64,000 nucleotides of DNA, from positions 1 through 64,000 of the forward strand of contig CANMQP010000008.1 of NCBI GenBank assembly GCA_947500035.1, written 5' to 3'. Numbering within the stretch: position 1 is the first letter of the stretch; the number at the start of each line of letters is the position of its first letter. Positions 1-8,386 of this stretch are shown here, piece by piece. The stretch is from an uncultured Kiloniellaceae bacterium (GTDB taxonomy: Bacteria > Pseudomonadota > Alphaproteobacteria > Kiloniellales > Kiloniellaceae). Under the pieces are notes generated by a model that worked only from the letters and a program-made list of their open reading frames with translations, did no database searches and had not been told where the DNA came from. Both the position numbers and the translations under genes were made by a program.

Positions 1-85
1 ACGCTACGATAAGCGAGCTGACACCTTCCTCGCAGCTATCTGACTGGCCGCTTCCATAACTTGGTGGATTAATTGAGTCCCGACC

Positions 86-2218
86 CTAGTGCAGCCAAAG
101 TTCATTCACTACAGCTTTTGCAAACACAAGCTGCACAGTCATAGTAGTGCCAAATTGGCGTGGCGGTTGAAGGCCCGTGCTACCAAATGCATTGCGCGCT
201 GGGAATAAACCGGCCTCGAAGCTATCGTTGATGGCTTGCGCAAGTGCCTCGCCGAGCTGAGCGTATTGAGAGATCGATGTGACAAAGCCCGCTCCTTCAG
301 ACGTAATCGACAAAGGCACGTTATGTGAGGTCCGATAATAGGTCTCCGAAACTCCCCCAGCAGTCGTGCTTTCGACAGGGATTACGGGGTGCCTTGAGTT
401 CACATAACCAATAAAGGCGTCATTCACCATGTTTGGGAATCTGAAGATTGAGTCGGCTTCACGAAATCGACCATGAAAGTCTATAAACGCCGAAAACGAA
501 TTCCGAGTATCTTGCTCAATGGCGGTCCGTGTGGCAGTGACAACCTGCAATCGCCCAGACGATGTCCCTTCCGGCCAATCTCTATTGGGGTCTTCGCTCA
601 ATTCCCCTGCTTGGAGAGTTCCTCTGTAAGCATTTCCCCAACGACCTGAAGGATTTACCATCGGATACACATAAAACTCCCAATCCCGTAGCAAGGAGCC
701 TGCGATAGTGCTGCCCCCGAGCAAATAATCCACAAACGCCTGTAACTGCCAGTTACCTTGATCCTCTGAAGCATGCAATCCAGATATCAACACCGCTTTG
801 CGTTTTAAACTGCCGTCGATCGGGCCAACAGAATCGTCGGAGATCCGGTAGCTAATCAGTTCGAGAGGTGGAACCGCTAAACTATCACCGTCTCGCACTG
901 TTGCGCTTGAGTTACCATAGACGTGATCTTGACCAAGTGAGCTTGAAGGCTCAGACACAAAAGCACTTAACTTAATAGTGTCTGTATGCGCTCTAACTCT
1001 AGATGGATTGTATGGTGGCCTCGTTGCAAAAAATACTGTGTCTTGCGTGAAACTAGTAGAGTGCGAAACTTCCTGAAAACTCCCAATAACGCTAGAGTTA
1101 CTCATTCTCTGCCATGTAGATCCGTCATAACTAAACCACGCCCGCCAGTTGATTGGCCATCCTGAGCTTCCGTAGATCGACGTTGGTGCTGACTCCGTGA
1201 GGTTTAACCTCAGTGTGGGCGTCTTGTTCAAGACTCCTGAAATACGACACGCCAAGCTGTAGTAGATAGGGTCAGGCACCCCTCCCTCAACATTCTTGTT
1301 TGGTCGCGCATAAAGCGTAATCAAAGGAGATGAAGACTCAGGATTAAGTATCGCAACTCTGTCGCGATCGGTATTGCCGCCCTCATACTCGTCAGTGATC
1401 TCAATGGAAGTTGTCGAGTCAATGACCGTCGCCGATGCTGATTGCAGCACGTTGAGCGGCTCAGAAGAAATGGCTGCGGTAACGTCAGTTGATAGTGGAC
1501 TATCGTTGCTCGCCACCAGTGTTTGAGACACAGACCCAAGTGAAGCCGTTGATACTATCACATTGGTTGGATGATCAAACGGACCGGGATTTCCAATGGT
1601 TACCCCTGCACTGGCAGTAACACTATCGCTCGTATCTCCTCCTACGAAACGGGTATCGAACACCAAATTGGTTGGGACAATTAAAGAAGGAGGCTGACCA
1701 GATGAAAACAACGCTCGTTCATTGCTCGTGAGGATAGTCCTCCATGCAGCTAAGTCAGCTATCCGACCTGACAGATTCCGTAAATTATCCGAAGCCCTAC
1801 CTCCAACAATCCAATTTCCATCTTGTGCACGCAAAGGTGCAATACCGTCTGTCGAAGTAGCGTAGGCTAACTCCACGTCATTGAGGTATATGTGTATACC
1901 CGAGGCTGAGGTCGTGCCATCCCAGGTGACGATCAAGTCATACCATGTATTCAACGAAAACATCTGTGGAACCGCGTATTTTAAAACGCTCGCAGTCGCT
2001 CCTGAGCAAGTAACAGCTAAACCCTGTTGGCCGGCATCATCTCTAAGCCAAACTGTAAATCCAAATTCATCGATGCCTGACTCAATCAACAAGAAATACT
2101 CGTTTCCTGATAAAGCCGATAGGTTAAACCTGCAAGCAAAGGAGAAAGCCGCTCCTAATGGAACATAAATACTTGGGTAATCAATACGGTTGTCAACACC
2201 ATTAAACTCAAGAGCCAT
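86..2218 (-). CDS. LamG-domain / M14 zinc-carboxypeptidase tail-type protein
   Basis: The 710-residue protein starts with a concanavalin/LamG-like fold (about residues 1-175), followed by a beta-rich linker, a CCP-like N-domain (about 345-425, with the typical PPYNPSR stretch) and an M14 peptidase domain. The peptidase residues look complete: H482 and E485 in LHASE, the DPNRDW segment near 543-548, H582 in DFHG and a likely catalytic Glu641. A strong AGGAG ribosome site precedes the ATG. It lies at the distal end of a minus-strand phage block, the usual place for tail fibre or receptor-binding genes, so a virion-borne peptide- or glycan-processing role is inferred. Its codons are visibly richer in A/T than the adjoining terminase genes, suggesting separate acquisition. 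The M14 call is firm; substrate and virion location are not known. Confidence 0.75.
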   Translation of the reverse strand: MALEFNGVDNRIDYPSIYVPLGAAFSFACRFNLSALSGNEYFLLIESGIDEFGFTVWLRDDAGQQGLAVTCSGATASVLKYAVPQMFSLNTWYDLIVTWDGTTSASGIHIYLNDVELAYATSTDGIAPLRAQDGNWIVGGRASDNLRNLSGRIADLAAWRTILTSNERALFSSGQPPSLIVPTNLVFDTRFVGGDTSDSVTASAGVTIGNPGPFDHPTNVIVSTASLGSVSQTLVASNDSPLSTDVTAAISSEPLNVLQSASATVIDSTTSIEITDEYEGGNTDRDRVAILNPESSSPLITLYARPNKNVEGGVPDPIYYSLACRISGVLNKTPTLRLNLTESAPTSIYGSSGWPINWRAWFSYDGSTWQRMSNSSVIGSFQEVSHSTSFTQDTVFFATRPPYNPSRVRAHTDTIKLSAFVSEPSSSLGQDHVYGNSSATVRDGDSLAVPPLELISYRISDDSVGPIDGSLKRKAVLISGLHASEDQGNWQLQAFVDYLLGGSTIAGSLLRDWEFYVYPMVNPSGRWGNAYRGTLQAGELSEDPNRDWPEGTSSGRLQVVTATRTAIEQDTRNSFSAFIDFHGRFREADSIFRFPNMVNDAFIGYVNSRHPVIPVESTTAGGVSETYYRTSHNVPLSITSEGAGFVTSISQYAQLGEALAQAINDSFEAGLFPARNAFGSTGLQPPRQFGTTMTVQLVFAKAVVNELWLH

Positions 2219-2230
2219 CCCACCCCACTC

Positions 2231-2656
2231 CTAAGCAGATTCAAGTTCGTCGACGTTCCATGAGGTAATCGTCACCAGGGCGTTGTCGCTGATCGCCAGG
2301 TTATCGATTTCCATTTCGCCGCCTCCGCCGGCGACTGAAATAGCGCCGTCCTGGACCGGGTTTGCGTCACCGTCATAGGCCCTGAACCAGCCGGCGGTGC
2401 CGGCGGCGCTGGCGTTGGCGCTGGGCACGCCGTTGAGGGTGGCACGTGCGCCCGGGCTCTGGTCGACGGCGTCGCCAAAAGCAGGGCTCTGAAGCGGAAT
2501 AGTCACCAGGACCGTCCCGGTCGGCGCTGCATCGCCAAAGTCCGGCTGGGTCCCGCTGCGCAGTTCAATGTACCCCGGCCCCGTGCCGGCATCCAGACGG
2601 TCAACCTGCGCATTGCAGCGTGCCAATGCAGCGGCATTTGGAATTCGTGTGACCAT
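2231..2656 (-). CDS. phage tail-type small protein
   Basis: A 141-residue protein of the kind found beside tail fibre genes in many proteobacterial prophages: an N-terminal helix (ARCNAQVDRLDAGTG), then IELRSGTQP, an ALTF-like strand segment and a repeated small-residue beta region containing TAGWFRAYDGDG-type sequence. I recognise this pattern from prophage genes annotated only as hypothetical or tail fibre proteins. It has no signal peptide. It is 12 bases upstream of the LamG/M14 gene on the same strand and is probably cotranscribed with it. The precise structural role cannot be read from sequence. Confidence 0.65.
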   Translation of the reverse strand: MVTRIPNAAALARCNAQVDRLDAGTGPGYIELRSGTQPDFGDAAPTGTVLVTIPLQSPAFGDAVDQSPGARATLNGVPSANASAAGTAGWFRAYDGDANPVQDGAISVAGGGGEMEIDNLAISDNALVTITSWNVDELESA

Positions 2657-2910
2657 GATTGTTTTCCTCTTGTTTCTGTTTCGATTTTAATGACGGTAAA
2701 TCTGCAACCGCTACGCCGCCCCCGTGAGCGAACGCACACGCCGGCCGGCAACGCGTGGTGCGGCTGCCCAGCGACGTCAAAGCGGAGAAGTCTTGGTATG
2801 AAAGCCGGAGCGCCTACGGCTTCTTGGGATTGCGCCTAAACCGCACGCGCCGAAGCCCGGTAGCCGGCCTCTAGAGGCTGCAAATACAAAGGCGATGGGA
2901 TGGTATCCTG

Positions 2911-3363
2911 TCAGAGGCGGGTAAAGTTGAAGCTGGCCTCCAGGCCTTCGGCTGCGGTGACCGCCGAGAGTGCGACGCTCAGCTTGTCGCCTGCCGCGAA
3001 GTCGTTGTCGTTGCCCGTTCCCAGCGCGGGCGCCTGCCCAGCCGTTGTCACCGCCACCGCGTTCAAGCCGCTCAGGTCCACACCGTTTCTCCTGACGGCC
3101 AGGCTCAGGTTACCCGCTGCCAAGTCGAAATCGACGGAGTCCAGGCGTGCAGCGGCCGGCATTTTGAAAACCATTGTCACTTCGCCCCCGCCCGGATTGG
3201 GTTCGAAATAGCTGACCGCAGCCTTCTGGCCGGCCAGATTGATCGGAATCGCGTTCTTCAGGGATTGCCCGGTCATGGCTCTGGACTGACCGTTCTGGCT
3301 CAGCGCGATCAAATCCGTATCGCCCAGAACGCTCGTCGTGGCGAGCTCGGAAAATTTCGTCAT
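2911..3363 (-). CDS. phage structural-type protein
   Basis: The 150-residue protein opens with a segment (FSELATTSVLGDTDLIALSQNG) seen in phage tail-fibre or baseplate-associated proteins: a short domain that introduces LGDTDLIALS and then variable beta-rich sequence. The remainder is Ala/Gly/Val-rich and lacks membrane segments. It sits 3 bases downstream of a 58-residue gene and in the same direction as the terminase genes, so it belongs to the phage late operon. Function beyond virion or tail association is not identifiable. Confidence 0.6.
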   Translation of the reverse strand: MTKFSELATTSVLGDTDLIALSQNGQSRAMTGQSLKNAIPINLAGQKAAVSYFEPNPGGGEVTMVFKMPAAARLDSVDFDLAAGNLSLAVRRNGVDLSGLNAVAVTTAGQAPALGTGNDNDFAAGDKLSVALSAVTAAEGLEASFNFTRL

Positions 3364-3366
3364 GCT

Positions 3367-3543
3367 TTACTCCGTTGTAAAATTCACGCCGGCCTCGGTG
3401 GTCAGATTGCTGCCCGCTTCCGTCTGTATCACCGCATCGGAGACGTAAGGCACCCGCGCGCCACCGCGATAGCCGGGCCGTGCGTCAACACGCCAGGCGC
3501 ACTCGCCCGACGCAGGTGTCGTCGCTGGGAAGGCGACCGTCAT
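3367..3543 (-). CDS. small phage protein, 58 residues
   Basis: Reading the minus strand from ATG at 3543 gives an open frame of 58 codons ending in TAA at 3369-3367. Its ATG overlaps the TGA stop of the preceding gene in an ATGA (4-base) overlap, and its stop is 3 bases before the next ATG, so it exactly fills the gap between two phage genes. Such translational coupling is strong support for a real gene. The protein begins MTVAFPATTPASG and ends with TTEAGVNFTTE; it has no recognised domain, and its C-terminal Thr/Glu/Ala composition resembles the small structural neighbours. Confidence 0.6.
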   Translation of the reverse strand: MTVAFPATTPASGECAWRVDARPGYRGGARVPYVSDAVIQTEAGSNLTTEAGVNFTTE

Positions 3544-3815
3544 GGGATCTGCGAAACCCGGGCGTAGAGACCACCCGGGGTTCCGCCTGTCACATCGGCG
3601 CGAATCCGCCCCGCGCCCAGCTCAAAATTGGCCAGCCCCGGACTGCCCAGAGTCACCTCGCTCCCCACATCCAGAGCTGTCGCTCCGTCAGGCCCCAGGT
3701 ACTGTAACGCGACCGCCGCACCGCCGAAGGCACCGGTGACGGAAAACGTGCCGCGCCCGCCATTCCAGTTCCGCCAGCCGGCGTTCTCGTTATTTGTGAT
3801 CAGATTGAGTGTCAT
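3540..3815 (-). CDS. phage structural-type small protein
   Basis: A 91-residue protein with an N-terminal WRNWNGGRGTF segment followed by a strand pattern (GGAAVALQYLGPDG) that is typical of a group of small phage head or tail proteins described only as hypothetical. No membrane segment or signal peptide is present. It is the first of a tightly packed series of structural-type genes reading toward the LamG/M14 gene and overlaps the next gene by four bases. The role is uncertain, but membership of the phage operon is well supported by packing and orientation. Confidence 0.6.
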   Translation of the reverse strand: MTLNLITNNENAGWRNWNGGRGTFSVTGAFGGAAVALQYLGPDGATALDVGSEVTLGSPGLANFELGAGRIRADVTGGTPGGLYARVSQIP

Positions 3816-3874
3816 CGTTGCTTATTCCTTTCCTTGCCTATTCCGCCAGGCCGTGGTTGACCGCCTGCGCCCTC

Positions 3875-4084
3875 TCATTCCCCAAGCAGCTGCTTGCGCG
3901 CTGTGCTGGCATTGGTGGTCAGCCCCTCACCTCCGGTCAGGATTGTCGAGGCCCGCCCCCTGGCCTTGCGCTGCCGTTCCCGCTCCGCGGCCGCCGCGGC
4001 CTGAACTTCGCTATCGTCTTTTTCCGGTGGCGGCGGTGGCGGCGGCGGTGCTTTTGGTCTTTTCGGTGAAATCAGTCCACCCAT
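3875..4084 (-). CDS. phage polyproline small protein next to terminase
   Basis: The 69-residue protein has the architecture MGGL..PKxP, a run of eight prolines (residues 13-20), an acidic/alanine-rich helix and a terminal GRASTILTGGEGL..KQLLGE motif. Proteins with this arrangement (polyproline, RARRGRA, TILT-G, K-LLG) are common immediately downstream of terminase or portal genes in tailed phages. Start ATG is preceded by a GGAG ribosome site. The gene is 26 bases from the terminase large-subunit C-terminal frame. The biological role of the family is unknown to me. Confidence 0.65.
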   Translation of the reverse strand: MGGLISPKRPKAPPPPPPPPEKDDSEVQAAAAAERERQRKARGRASTILTGGEGLTTNASTARKQLLGE

Positions 4085-4109
4085 GGTTCGCTCTCCAAAT
4101 AAAGTTATG

Positions 4110-4856
4110 TCACTTGAACAGATCGTAATCGCTTCGTGCCAGTGCCGCGCGCCTGCGCCGGGTTAAGGGCGTCGCAAAGCGCAGGCACATCTGGCCATAG
4201 CGGGTCGCCGCCATCAGGTCGTCGAACTCCTTCACCACCTTGCCGTCCTTGCGGTGGTAGAGGCGGAATTCGCTGAACCATTCGTTTAAATGACCGAAGA
4301 CCTTCAGGCGGCCGGTCTGCATACGCTCCAGCAGGATCATCAATCCGGCCTCGACCCCGTTCGATCCGTCGGGGAACTGAGCATGGGTTTTCAGCATTCT
4401 CAGCCCCTGATCCCGGTAGACTTCGGCCAGCATGCGCCCGCTGCCCTTGTCGTGCTGCAGGCCGTCATGGGGCCAGGCCCAGGGCAGGCTTTGTCCCCAG
4501 GCCTTCAAAGCCGCCGCATGGATCACCGGCGTCTCCCGCTTGGCCTTGTAGGCATGGGTCACATAAAGGCAGTCCGCGTCGCGGTCCCAGGCCAGCTTGA
4601 CTGCGGCTGTGGGGTGGTCCCACCCGAAATCCAGCGCGCCGATGACCGGCCAGTGGGCAGGTATCTCAAAGGGCGGAATCGTTATTCTCTCATCGCTGAC
4701 GGGAAAGATGCGGCCGGAGCCAAGGACCGGTATGCCCTTTGCTCTGGCGTCGCGCTCGTGTGCCGGGTAGCTCTGAATAATCGCCTGGCGCTGATCTTCG
4801 TCGTAGTGCTCCGCGTCCCAGATGGTCATGGTGGTGACGTGCCGCGACATAGGCAC
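4110..4856 (-). CDS. terminase large subunit, C-terminal (nuclease) part in separate frame
   Basis: The 248-residue frame carries the second half of a phage large terminase: RHVTTMTIWDAEHY, SYPAHERDARAKGIPVLGSG and the RNase-H-like nuclease region beginning IGALDFGWDHPTAAV (D96 is the likely first metal ligand). Intact relatives continue straight from the ATPase half without a stop, whereas here the preceding frame ends in TAG overlapping this frame's GTG (TAGTG). A good ribosome site (GAGGAG, a few bases before the GTG) exists, so reinitiation could yield two polypeptides. The alternatives are a mutation that split the gene or a sequencing error. Together with the upstream frame it would be about 475 residues, normal for the family. 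Confidence 0.8.
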   Translation of the reverse strand: MPMSRHVTTMTIWDAEHYDEDQRQAIIQSYPAHERDARAKGIPVLGSGRIFPVSDERITIPPFEIPAHWPVIGALDFGWDHPTAAVKLAWDRDADCLYVTHAYKAKRETPVIHAAALKAWGQSLPWAWPHDGLQHDKGSGRMLAEVYRDQGLRMLKTHAQFPDGSNGVEAGLMILLERMQTGRLKVFGHLNEWFSEFRLYHRKDGKVVKEFDDLMAATRYGQMCLRFATPLTRRRRAALARSDYDLFK

Positions 4857-5539
4857 TAACTCCTCTCCCCTGGAGCAAAGCCGTCATCGGGCATTGCGCC
4901 GCCATCCGGCTCGGAATCCGAAAGAAACAACCGCACGACCTCGGACATGCCCAGCAGGGGTGTAAAGGTGATGATGGTCAGCCCCCCGGTCGCGTTGGTC
5001 CGGGTCAGGCCTTCGGAGTAAATGTCAAGCGGAGGCTCCTCATCGAACCAGACACCGTCCAGGGTTTCACCCTGCCACTTCTCCCGGCCCTTTTCATAAG
5101 ACTTGAACGCCAGTGTCGACGCACCGCCGCTGCTATGCCGAACCACGATGCCGTCGACCGTATCCGCGCCACTCCGCGCGGCACTGGTGCCCAGGATGCA
5201 ATCGCCGGGCAGCGCTGCCGTACCCCAGGCGTCCCGGCGCTGGGGCGGTCCCAGCAGCATGCGTTGCGGATTGTCGCGTGTGGATTCCGCCGTCACGCCC
5301 GCCGCCCAAAGACGCACGGGTCGCGCGAAGCGCCGCCCCCGCCACCAATTCGGATAACGGCCGGTCAGATGCATCGCCCACTCCGACGCACCAGCCAGAG
5401 TCTTACCCAACTGATTGCCTGCCATGAAGAGGCGCTCGCGGTGCACCGCACCTGCGTCGTGAAACCGGCGTTGCTTTTCGTAGGGCCGGTAACGGCACAG
5501 CTCATTCTTTTCCAGCCGCTTCAGCTTTTCGCGCTTCAA
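4856..5539 (-). CDS. terminase large subunit, N-terminal (ATPase) part
   Basis: This frame holds the packaging-motor ATPase: a Walker A (MAGNQLGKT), a segment ESTRDNPQRMLLG, and Walker B (LDGVWFDEEPP) followed by the coupling region TIITFTPLLGMSEVV. It powers DNA translocation into the phage head. The frame is open further upstream to 5743, but those residues only mirror the small-subunit gene in another frame; the TTG at 5539 is my best start because family similarity begins at LKREKLKRLEKNE. The gene overlaps the end of the small-subunit gene by about 38 bases. It ends in TAG where the protein family normally continues, see the adjoining C-terminal part. Confidence 0.75.
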   Translation of the reverse strand: MKREKLKRLEKNELCRYRPYEKQRRFHDAGAVHRERLFMAGNQLGKTLAGASEWAMHLTGRYPNWWRGRRFARPVRLWAAGVTAESTRDNPQRMLLGPPQRRDAWGTAALPGDCILGTSAARSGADTVDGIVVRHSSGGASTLAFKSYEKGREKWQGETLDGVWFDEEPPLDIYSEGLTRTNATGGLTIITFTPLLGMSEVVRLFLSDSEPDGGAMPDDGFAPGERS

Positions 5540-6110
5540 CGCGACGCTGGATTCCTTCAAGTGCCGCAATCCGCCCGTCAAGATCCCGCTCGAGTTCGTC
5601 GAGGTCTTCGTCGCTGAGGTCATCGAAGCCGCCGCCTTTCCTATCCCGTTTTTCGCCGAACAAACCGAGTTGCCGTCCGAGCAGTTCCAGTGCTTTGTTG
5701 GCGACACTGCCCTGGTGACTGTAGCTGCCCACGGTGCGCCCACTGCGGTCGCGCAGGGGTTTCAGCCCCAGGGAACGCTCGATGTTTTCCACCAGGCATT
5801 CGACGATCCAGTCCTTGTCGACGGCACGCCCGCCACCTGAGCGCAGCAGATCCTCCAGCGTGGCCTCAGGGTTTCGTGTCTCTGAACCGGCGTCGGCATC
5901 ATGGCTCTCAAGCGCATCGCGACCGCCCGCCCTATCGGCGCGCAGCTCATCGATCCGGGCCAGCAGGTCGGCACGCGTGAGCAGCTGCTGCGCCCGCACC
6001 TTCGGATTTTCAGTTCGGTAACCCGCCGCCGTGACCGCGTCCCGGGGCTGCATGCCCGATGCCACCAGGTCGGCAAAAGCCTCCTGGCGGTTGCTTCTCA
6101 ATCTCGGCAT
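5502..6110 (-). CDS. terminase small subunit
   Basis: A 202-residue protein with an N-terminal DNA-binding region typical of small terminases (RSNRQEAFADLVASGMQPRDAVTAAGY, helix-turn-helix), a central region containing NKALELLGRQLGLFGEKRDR, and a C-terminal acidic coiled helix (DLSDEDLDELERDLDGRI) expected to mediate oligomerisation or contact with the large subunit. It would recognise the packaging site on phage DNA. It directly precedes and overlaps the large-subunit gene, the usual order. The stretch in front of it (6.1-6.7 kb) contains imperfect repeats where a pac or cos site could be expected. Confidence 0.8.
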   Translation of the reverse strand: MPRLRSNRQEAFADLVASGMQPRDAVTAAGYRTENPKVRAQQLLTRADLLARIDELRADRAGGRDALESHDADAGSETRNPEATLEDLLRSGGGRAVDKDWIVECLVENIERSLGLKPLRDRSGRTVGSYSHQGSVANKALELLGRQLGLFGEKRDRKGGGFDDLSDEDLDELERDLDGRIAALEGIQRRVEARKAEAAGKE

Positions 6111-6883
6111 GAAACTCCTTTTGTATCACGTCCCGGCCGCCACGGCCTGCTCACCGCGCACTACGGTTTTCAAAAGCCCGGAACGTTGCAATTCCATCTG
6201 TCATTGGGTGTTTGAAAGACTGCCCGGTCTTCTGCCTCAGCTGCTGAAGGCAAAAACGTCTCAGACCTGAAGCCTCTGAATCAGGGCAAAAAAAATCCCG
6301 CTCCGGTCTTCACCGTCACGAGATCCGGACCCATTGGCCCGCCCCAAAAATCGCAAATCAAACTCTTTAGGTCAACGGCTTGGGGATAAGACTTATGCCC
6401 CAGCTAAAACCGATAAAAATCAGATATCTGACCGAGACCAAACGGCAGAGCCTTCTTGTTTCAAAATCAAGATGGCATGGGAGACTTTTCCCGGATTAGT
6501 TCGTAAGCCTCTTTCGCCGCCGCGAGCACATCCCGCCACTCCGGCTTTTGCCGTTGCGGGATCGGGACCGACTGGCCCAAAGCAAAAATCTCAAATCCCG
6601 CCGATCAGGTCAAGGCAACGAGATGCAAACTTTTCCCCCGGACCTGTTCGAGCTCGCCTGTTTCACCAGTGAAATCGCAGCCATGTTCAAAGCTTTGTCG
6701 TTATTTTTCAGAATGTTGTAACGTTCATAACAGAGCAATAGCTGGGCGTAAGTAGTTTTCCTGAATTGAGGAAGGCGGCGCTTTTTGCGATCTACTTATC
6801 CAACGCAGCCACATCTTCAAAACGCTGCTGCTAGGCGCAGAAAAAAGCAGGTTCAATCTGAACCGCGTCAGGAGAGCAAAGAG
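6111..6883. other. gene-free stretch with imperfect direct repeat
   Basis: No convincing gene lies between the terminase small-subunit start and the XRE regulator. A sequence of about 65 bp at roughly 6321-6400 recurs imperfectly at 6557-6640 (shared blocks around TTGGCCC/CTGGCCC, CAAAAATC, CAAATC, AGGTCAA), and a shorter element CTTTTCCCGGA..GTTCG at 6484-6503 recurs at 6629-6650. Position in front of terS makes this a candidate packaging or regulatory region, or the decayed phage-chromosome junction. Confidence 0.4.
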
Positions 6884-7192
6884 ATGGAAAACGCAAAACA
6901 GACCTCAACGACTCTGTCCAGCCCCCTCCGTCGGGTCGATCAGTTCATCGGGCAGCGCCTGAAACAGCAGCGCGAAAGCAAAAACATCACACTGAATGAT
7001 CTGGCGAGCGCACTGCGCCTGCCGGCGCAGGCCATTCGCCTCGCCGAAAAAGGCGAAGCCCCCATCGGCGCGCTTAGTCTGTATGAAGCCGGTGAAGTCC
7101 TGGAAGTTCCGATGATGTACTTTTTCGAGGGCTATCAGGAGACCTTACTGTCCAGCGGCGCTCCTGCCGACCGCAACAGTTTCAGGCATTGA
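6884..7192 (+). CDS. XRE-family helix-turn-helix regulator
   Basis: The 102-residue protein contains one HTH_3 domain (about residues 22-80: IGQRLKQQRESKNITLNDLASALRL..IRLAEKGEAPIGALSLYEAGEVLEVPMMYFF), a layout common for small alphaproteobacterial XRE regulators that bind DNA as dimers. I chose the ATG at 6884 because AGGAG lies 8 bases before it; the frame is open further upstream but that part is Arg/Gln-rich and has no such site. It faces away from the phage terminase genes across a gene-free region, so it may be chromosomal rather than a phage repressor. The target is unknown. Confidence 0.75.
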   Translation: MENAKQTSTTLSSPLRRVDQFIGQRLKQQRESKNITLNDLASALRLPAQAIRLAEKGEAPIGALSLYEAGEVLEVPMMYFFEGYQETLLSSGAPADRNSFRH

Positions 7193-7494
7193 CGTTTAGC
7201 CTGAGACCGCATCTGACGGGAGGATTGTAGAGCTGCCTCTTCAAGAGATACTCAAGCCGACAGCCTCCCACGCCTCGGTTTCACCCGTACCTCGGAATAA
7301 AAAGCTCTATTGACCGCATGCCGCACGGCGCAAACCTGCGTGAAAGTGCCACTACAGTGAAGGTGAGCTTAAAAGAGAAGCCGTATAGCCGCCTGATTGT
7401 TATATCGCATTTAGCTGAAAGAACACTTTTAAGAAGATGTTAGCCTTACACGTCTATCCCGGCCCAAGGTCGAATTTACGTGAGCTGCTGCGAC
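7193..7494. other. intergenic stretch, nothing recognised
   Basis: About 300 bases between the XRE regulator and the first DUF3592-like gene. I see no hairpin with a T-run, no repeat and no plausible short gene. Confidence 0.4.
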
Positions 7495-7989
7495 ATGGAC
7501 GACGACTGGGCATACGACGGCAAACCTCTTTTCTATCTGGATCGCAAAGTCGTCGCGGTTATTGCCTTCCTCTTTACCTGCTTGTCGGGCTACTGGTACC
7601 TGCATTTTACGGGACTGTCCGAAGCTTTCGCCGAAGAAGCCATCAGCACCCGCGGAAAGGTCTTGTCTGTAGATAAACGCGCCTGCGGTTTTACCGATTA
7701 TTGCATTGAAAACCAGGCCATAATTTATACTGCCACACTTGTCTTTAAGGACAGATTTGGCAGGCAATGGCAATCCGACGCAGAGTTCCGGTCGCTCACC
7801 TATGCGGCTGGACAGAAACTCGATGTTCACTATCTTGCAAGCGATCCCTCTATCGTCGTCGCCGGCGATTTGGAGTTTGAAACTGGCATCTGGACAATTT
7901 TCCGCATCAAACTTGCGATCGTCACACTTGTATGTATCTTTTTAACAATCGGCTATTGCTTGCCAAAGGGTGCGCTGATCAAGGACTGA
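7495..7989 (+). CDS. DUF3592-like two-TM membrane protein (paralogue A)
   Basis: The protein of 164 residues has a transmembrane helix near residues 19-37, an exported or periplasmic beta-rich domain with two cysteines in the CGFTDYCI motif, and a second transmembrane helix near 134-158, ending in LPKGALIKD. This arrangement fits the DUF3592 family. A close paralogue lies at 8832-9326; aligning the two places the start at ATG 7495, because both then have 17 residues before the shared LDR. An in-frame GTG at 7480 is an alternative. Function is unknown; the conserved cysteine pair suggests a disulfide in the extracytoplasmic domain. Confidence 0.65.
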   Translation: MDDDWAYDGKPLFYLDRKVVAVIAFLFTCLSGYWYLHFTGLSEAFAEEAISTRGKVLSVDKRACGFTDYCIENQAIIYTATLVFKDRFGRQWQSDAEFRSLTYAAGQKLDVHYLASDPSIVVAGDLEFETGIWTIFRIKLAIVTLVCIFLTIGYCLPKGALIKD

Positions 7990-8017
7990 TGCGCAAATCA
8001 GATGACCAGCCAGGCTG

Positions 8018-8386
8018 CTAGCGAGCGCTTTTCCAAGCCGCATAGCCGCCCGCAAGTGACGCCGTCTCGCGGAACCCCATGTCGAGCAGCGTCTTTGCAG
8101 CCAATGCAGACCGCCCCCCGGTACCGCAGTAGCAAATGACCCTGCGCTCAGGCTTTAAGGCATCGATGTAAATCTGACTCTCGGGATCGGCCAGAAACTC
8201 GAGCAACCCACGCGGCGCATGCAGTGAGCCCGGGATCGCCCCCTCTTCTTCACGCTCTTGCACACCGCGTACGTCGACAAGAACCGTATTGGGATCTTCC
8301 AAGTGGTACGGCAGATCCTGCACCGAAACCGTCTCGATGGCGGCATTTGCTTCGGCCAACAGCTCCTTGAACCCGCGCTTTAACAT
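8018..8386 (-). CDS. rhodanese-like sulfurtransferase domain protein
   Basis: A single rhodanese domain of 122 residues, cytoplasmic, with the family signatures VLVDVRGVQE (about residues 35-44), GAIPGSLHAPRG (49-60) and the active-site loop CGTGGRS beginning at Cys87, ending in AGGYAAWK. Single-domain rhodaneses carry sulfane sulfur from donors such as thiosulfate or persulfides to acceptors. Loop length is that of sulfur- rather than phosphate-specific members. It lies on the opposite strand between two DUF3592-like paralogues; no operon partner is visible. The biological donor and acceptor are unknown. Confidence 0.85.
   Translation of the reverse strand: MLKRGFKELLAEANAAIETVSVQDLPYHLEDPNTVLVDVRGVQEREEEGAIPGSLHAPRGLLEFLADPESQIYIDALKPERRVICYCGTGGRSALAAKTLLDMGFRETASLAGGYAAWKSAR

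Noticed and set aside
4840-4870. Programmed ribosomal frameshift in the large terminase
   Set aside because: No slippery heptamer or downstream pseudoknot was evident; the purine-rich run is better explained as a ribosome site.
6334-6672. A 112-codon plus-strand frame before the XRE gene
   Set aside because: It runs across the imperfect repeats, changes composition along its length, and lacks a ribosome site.
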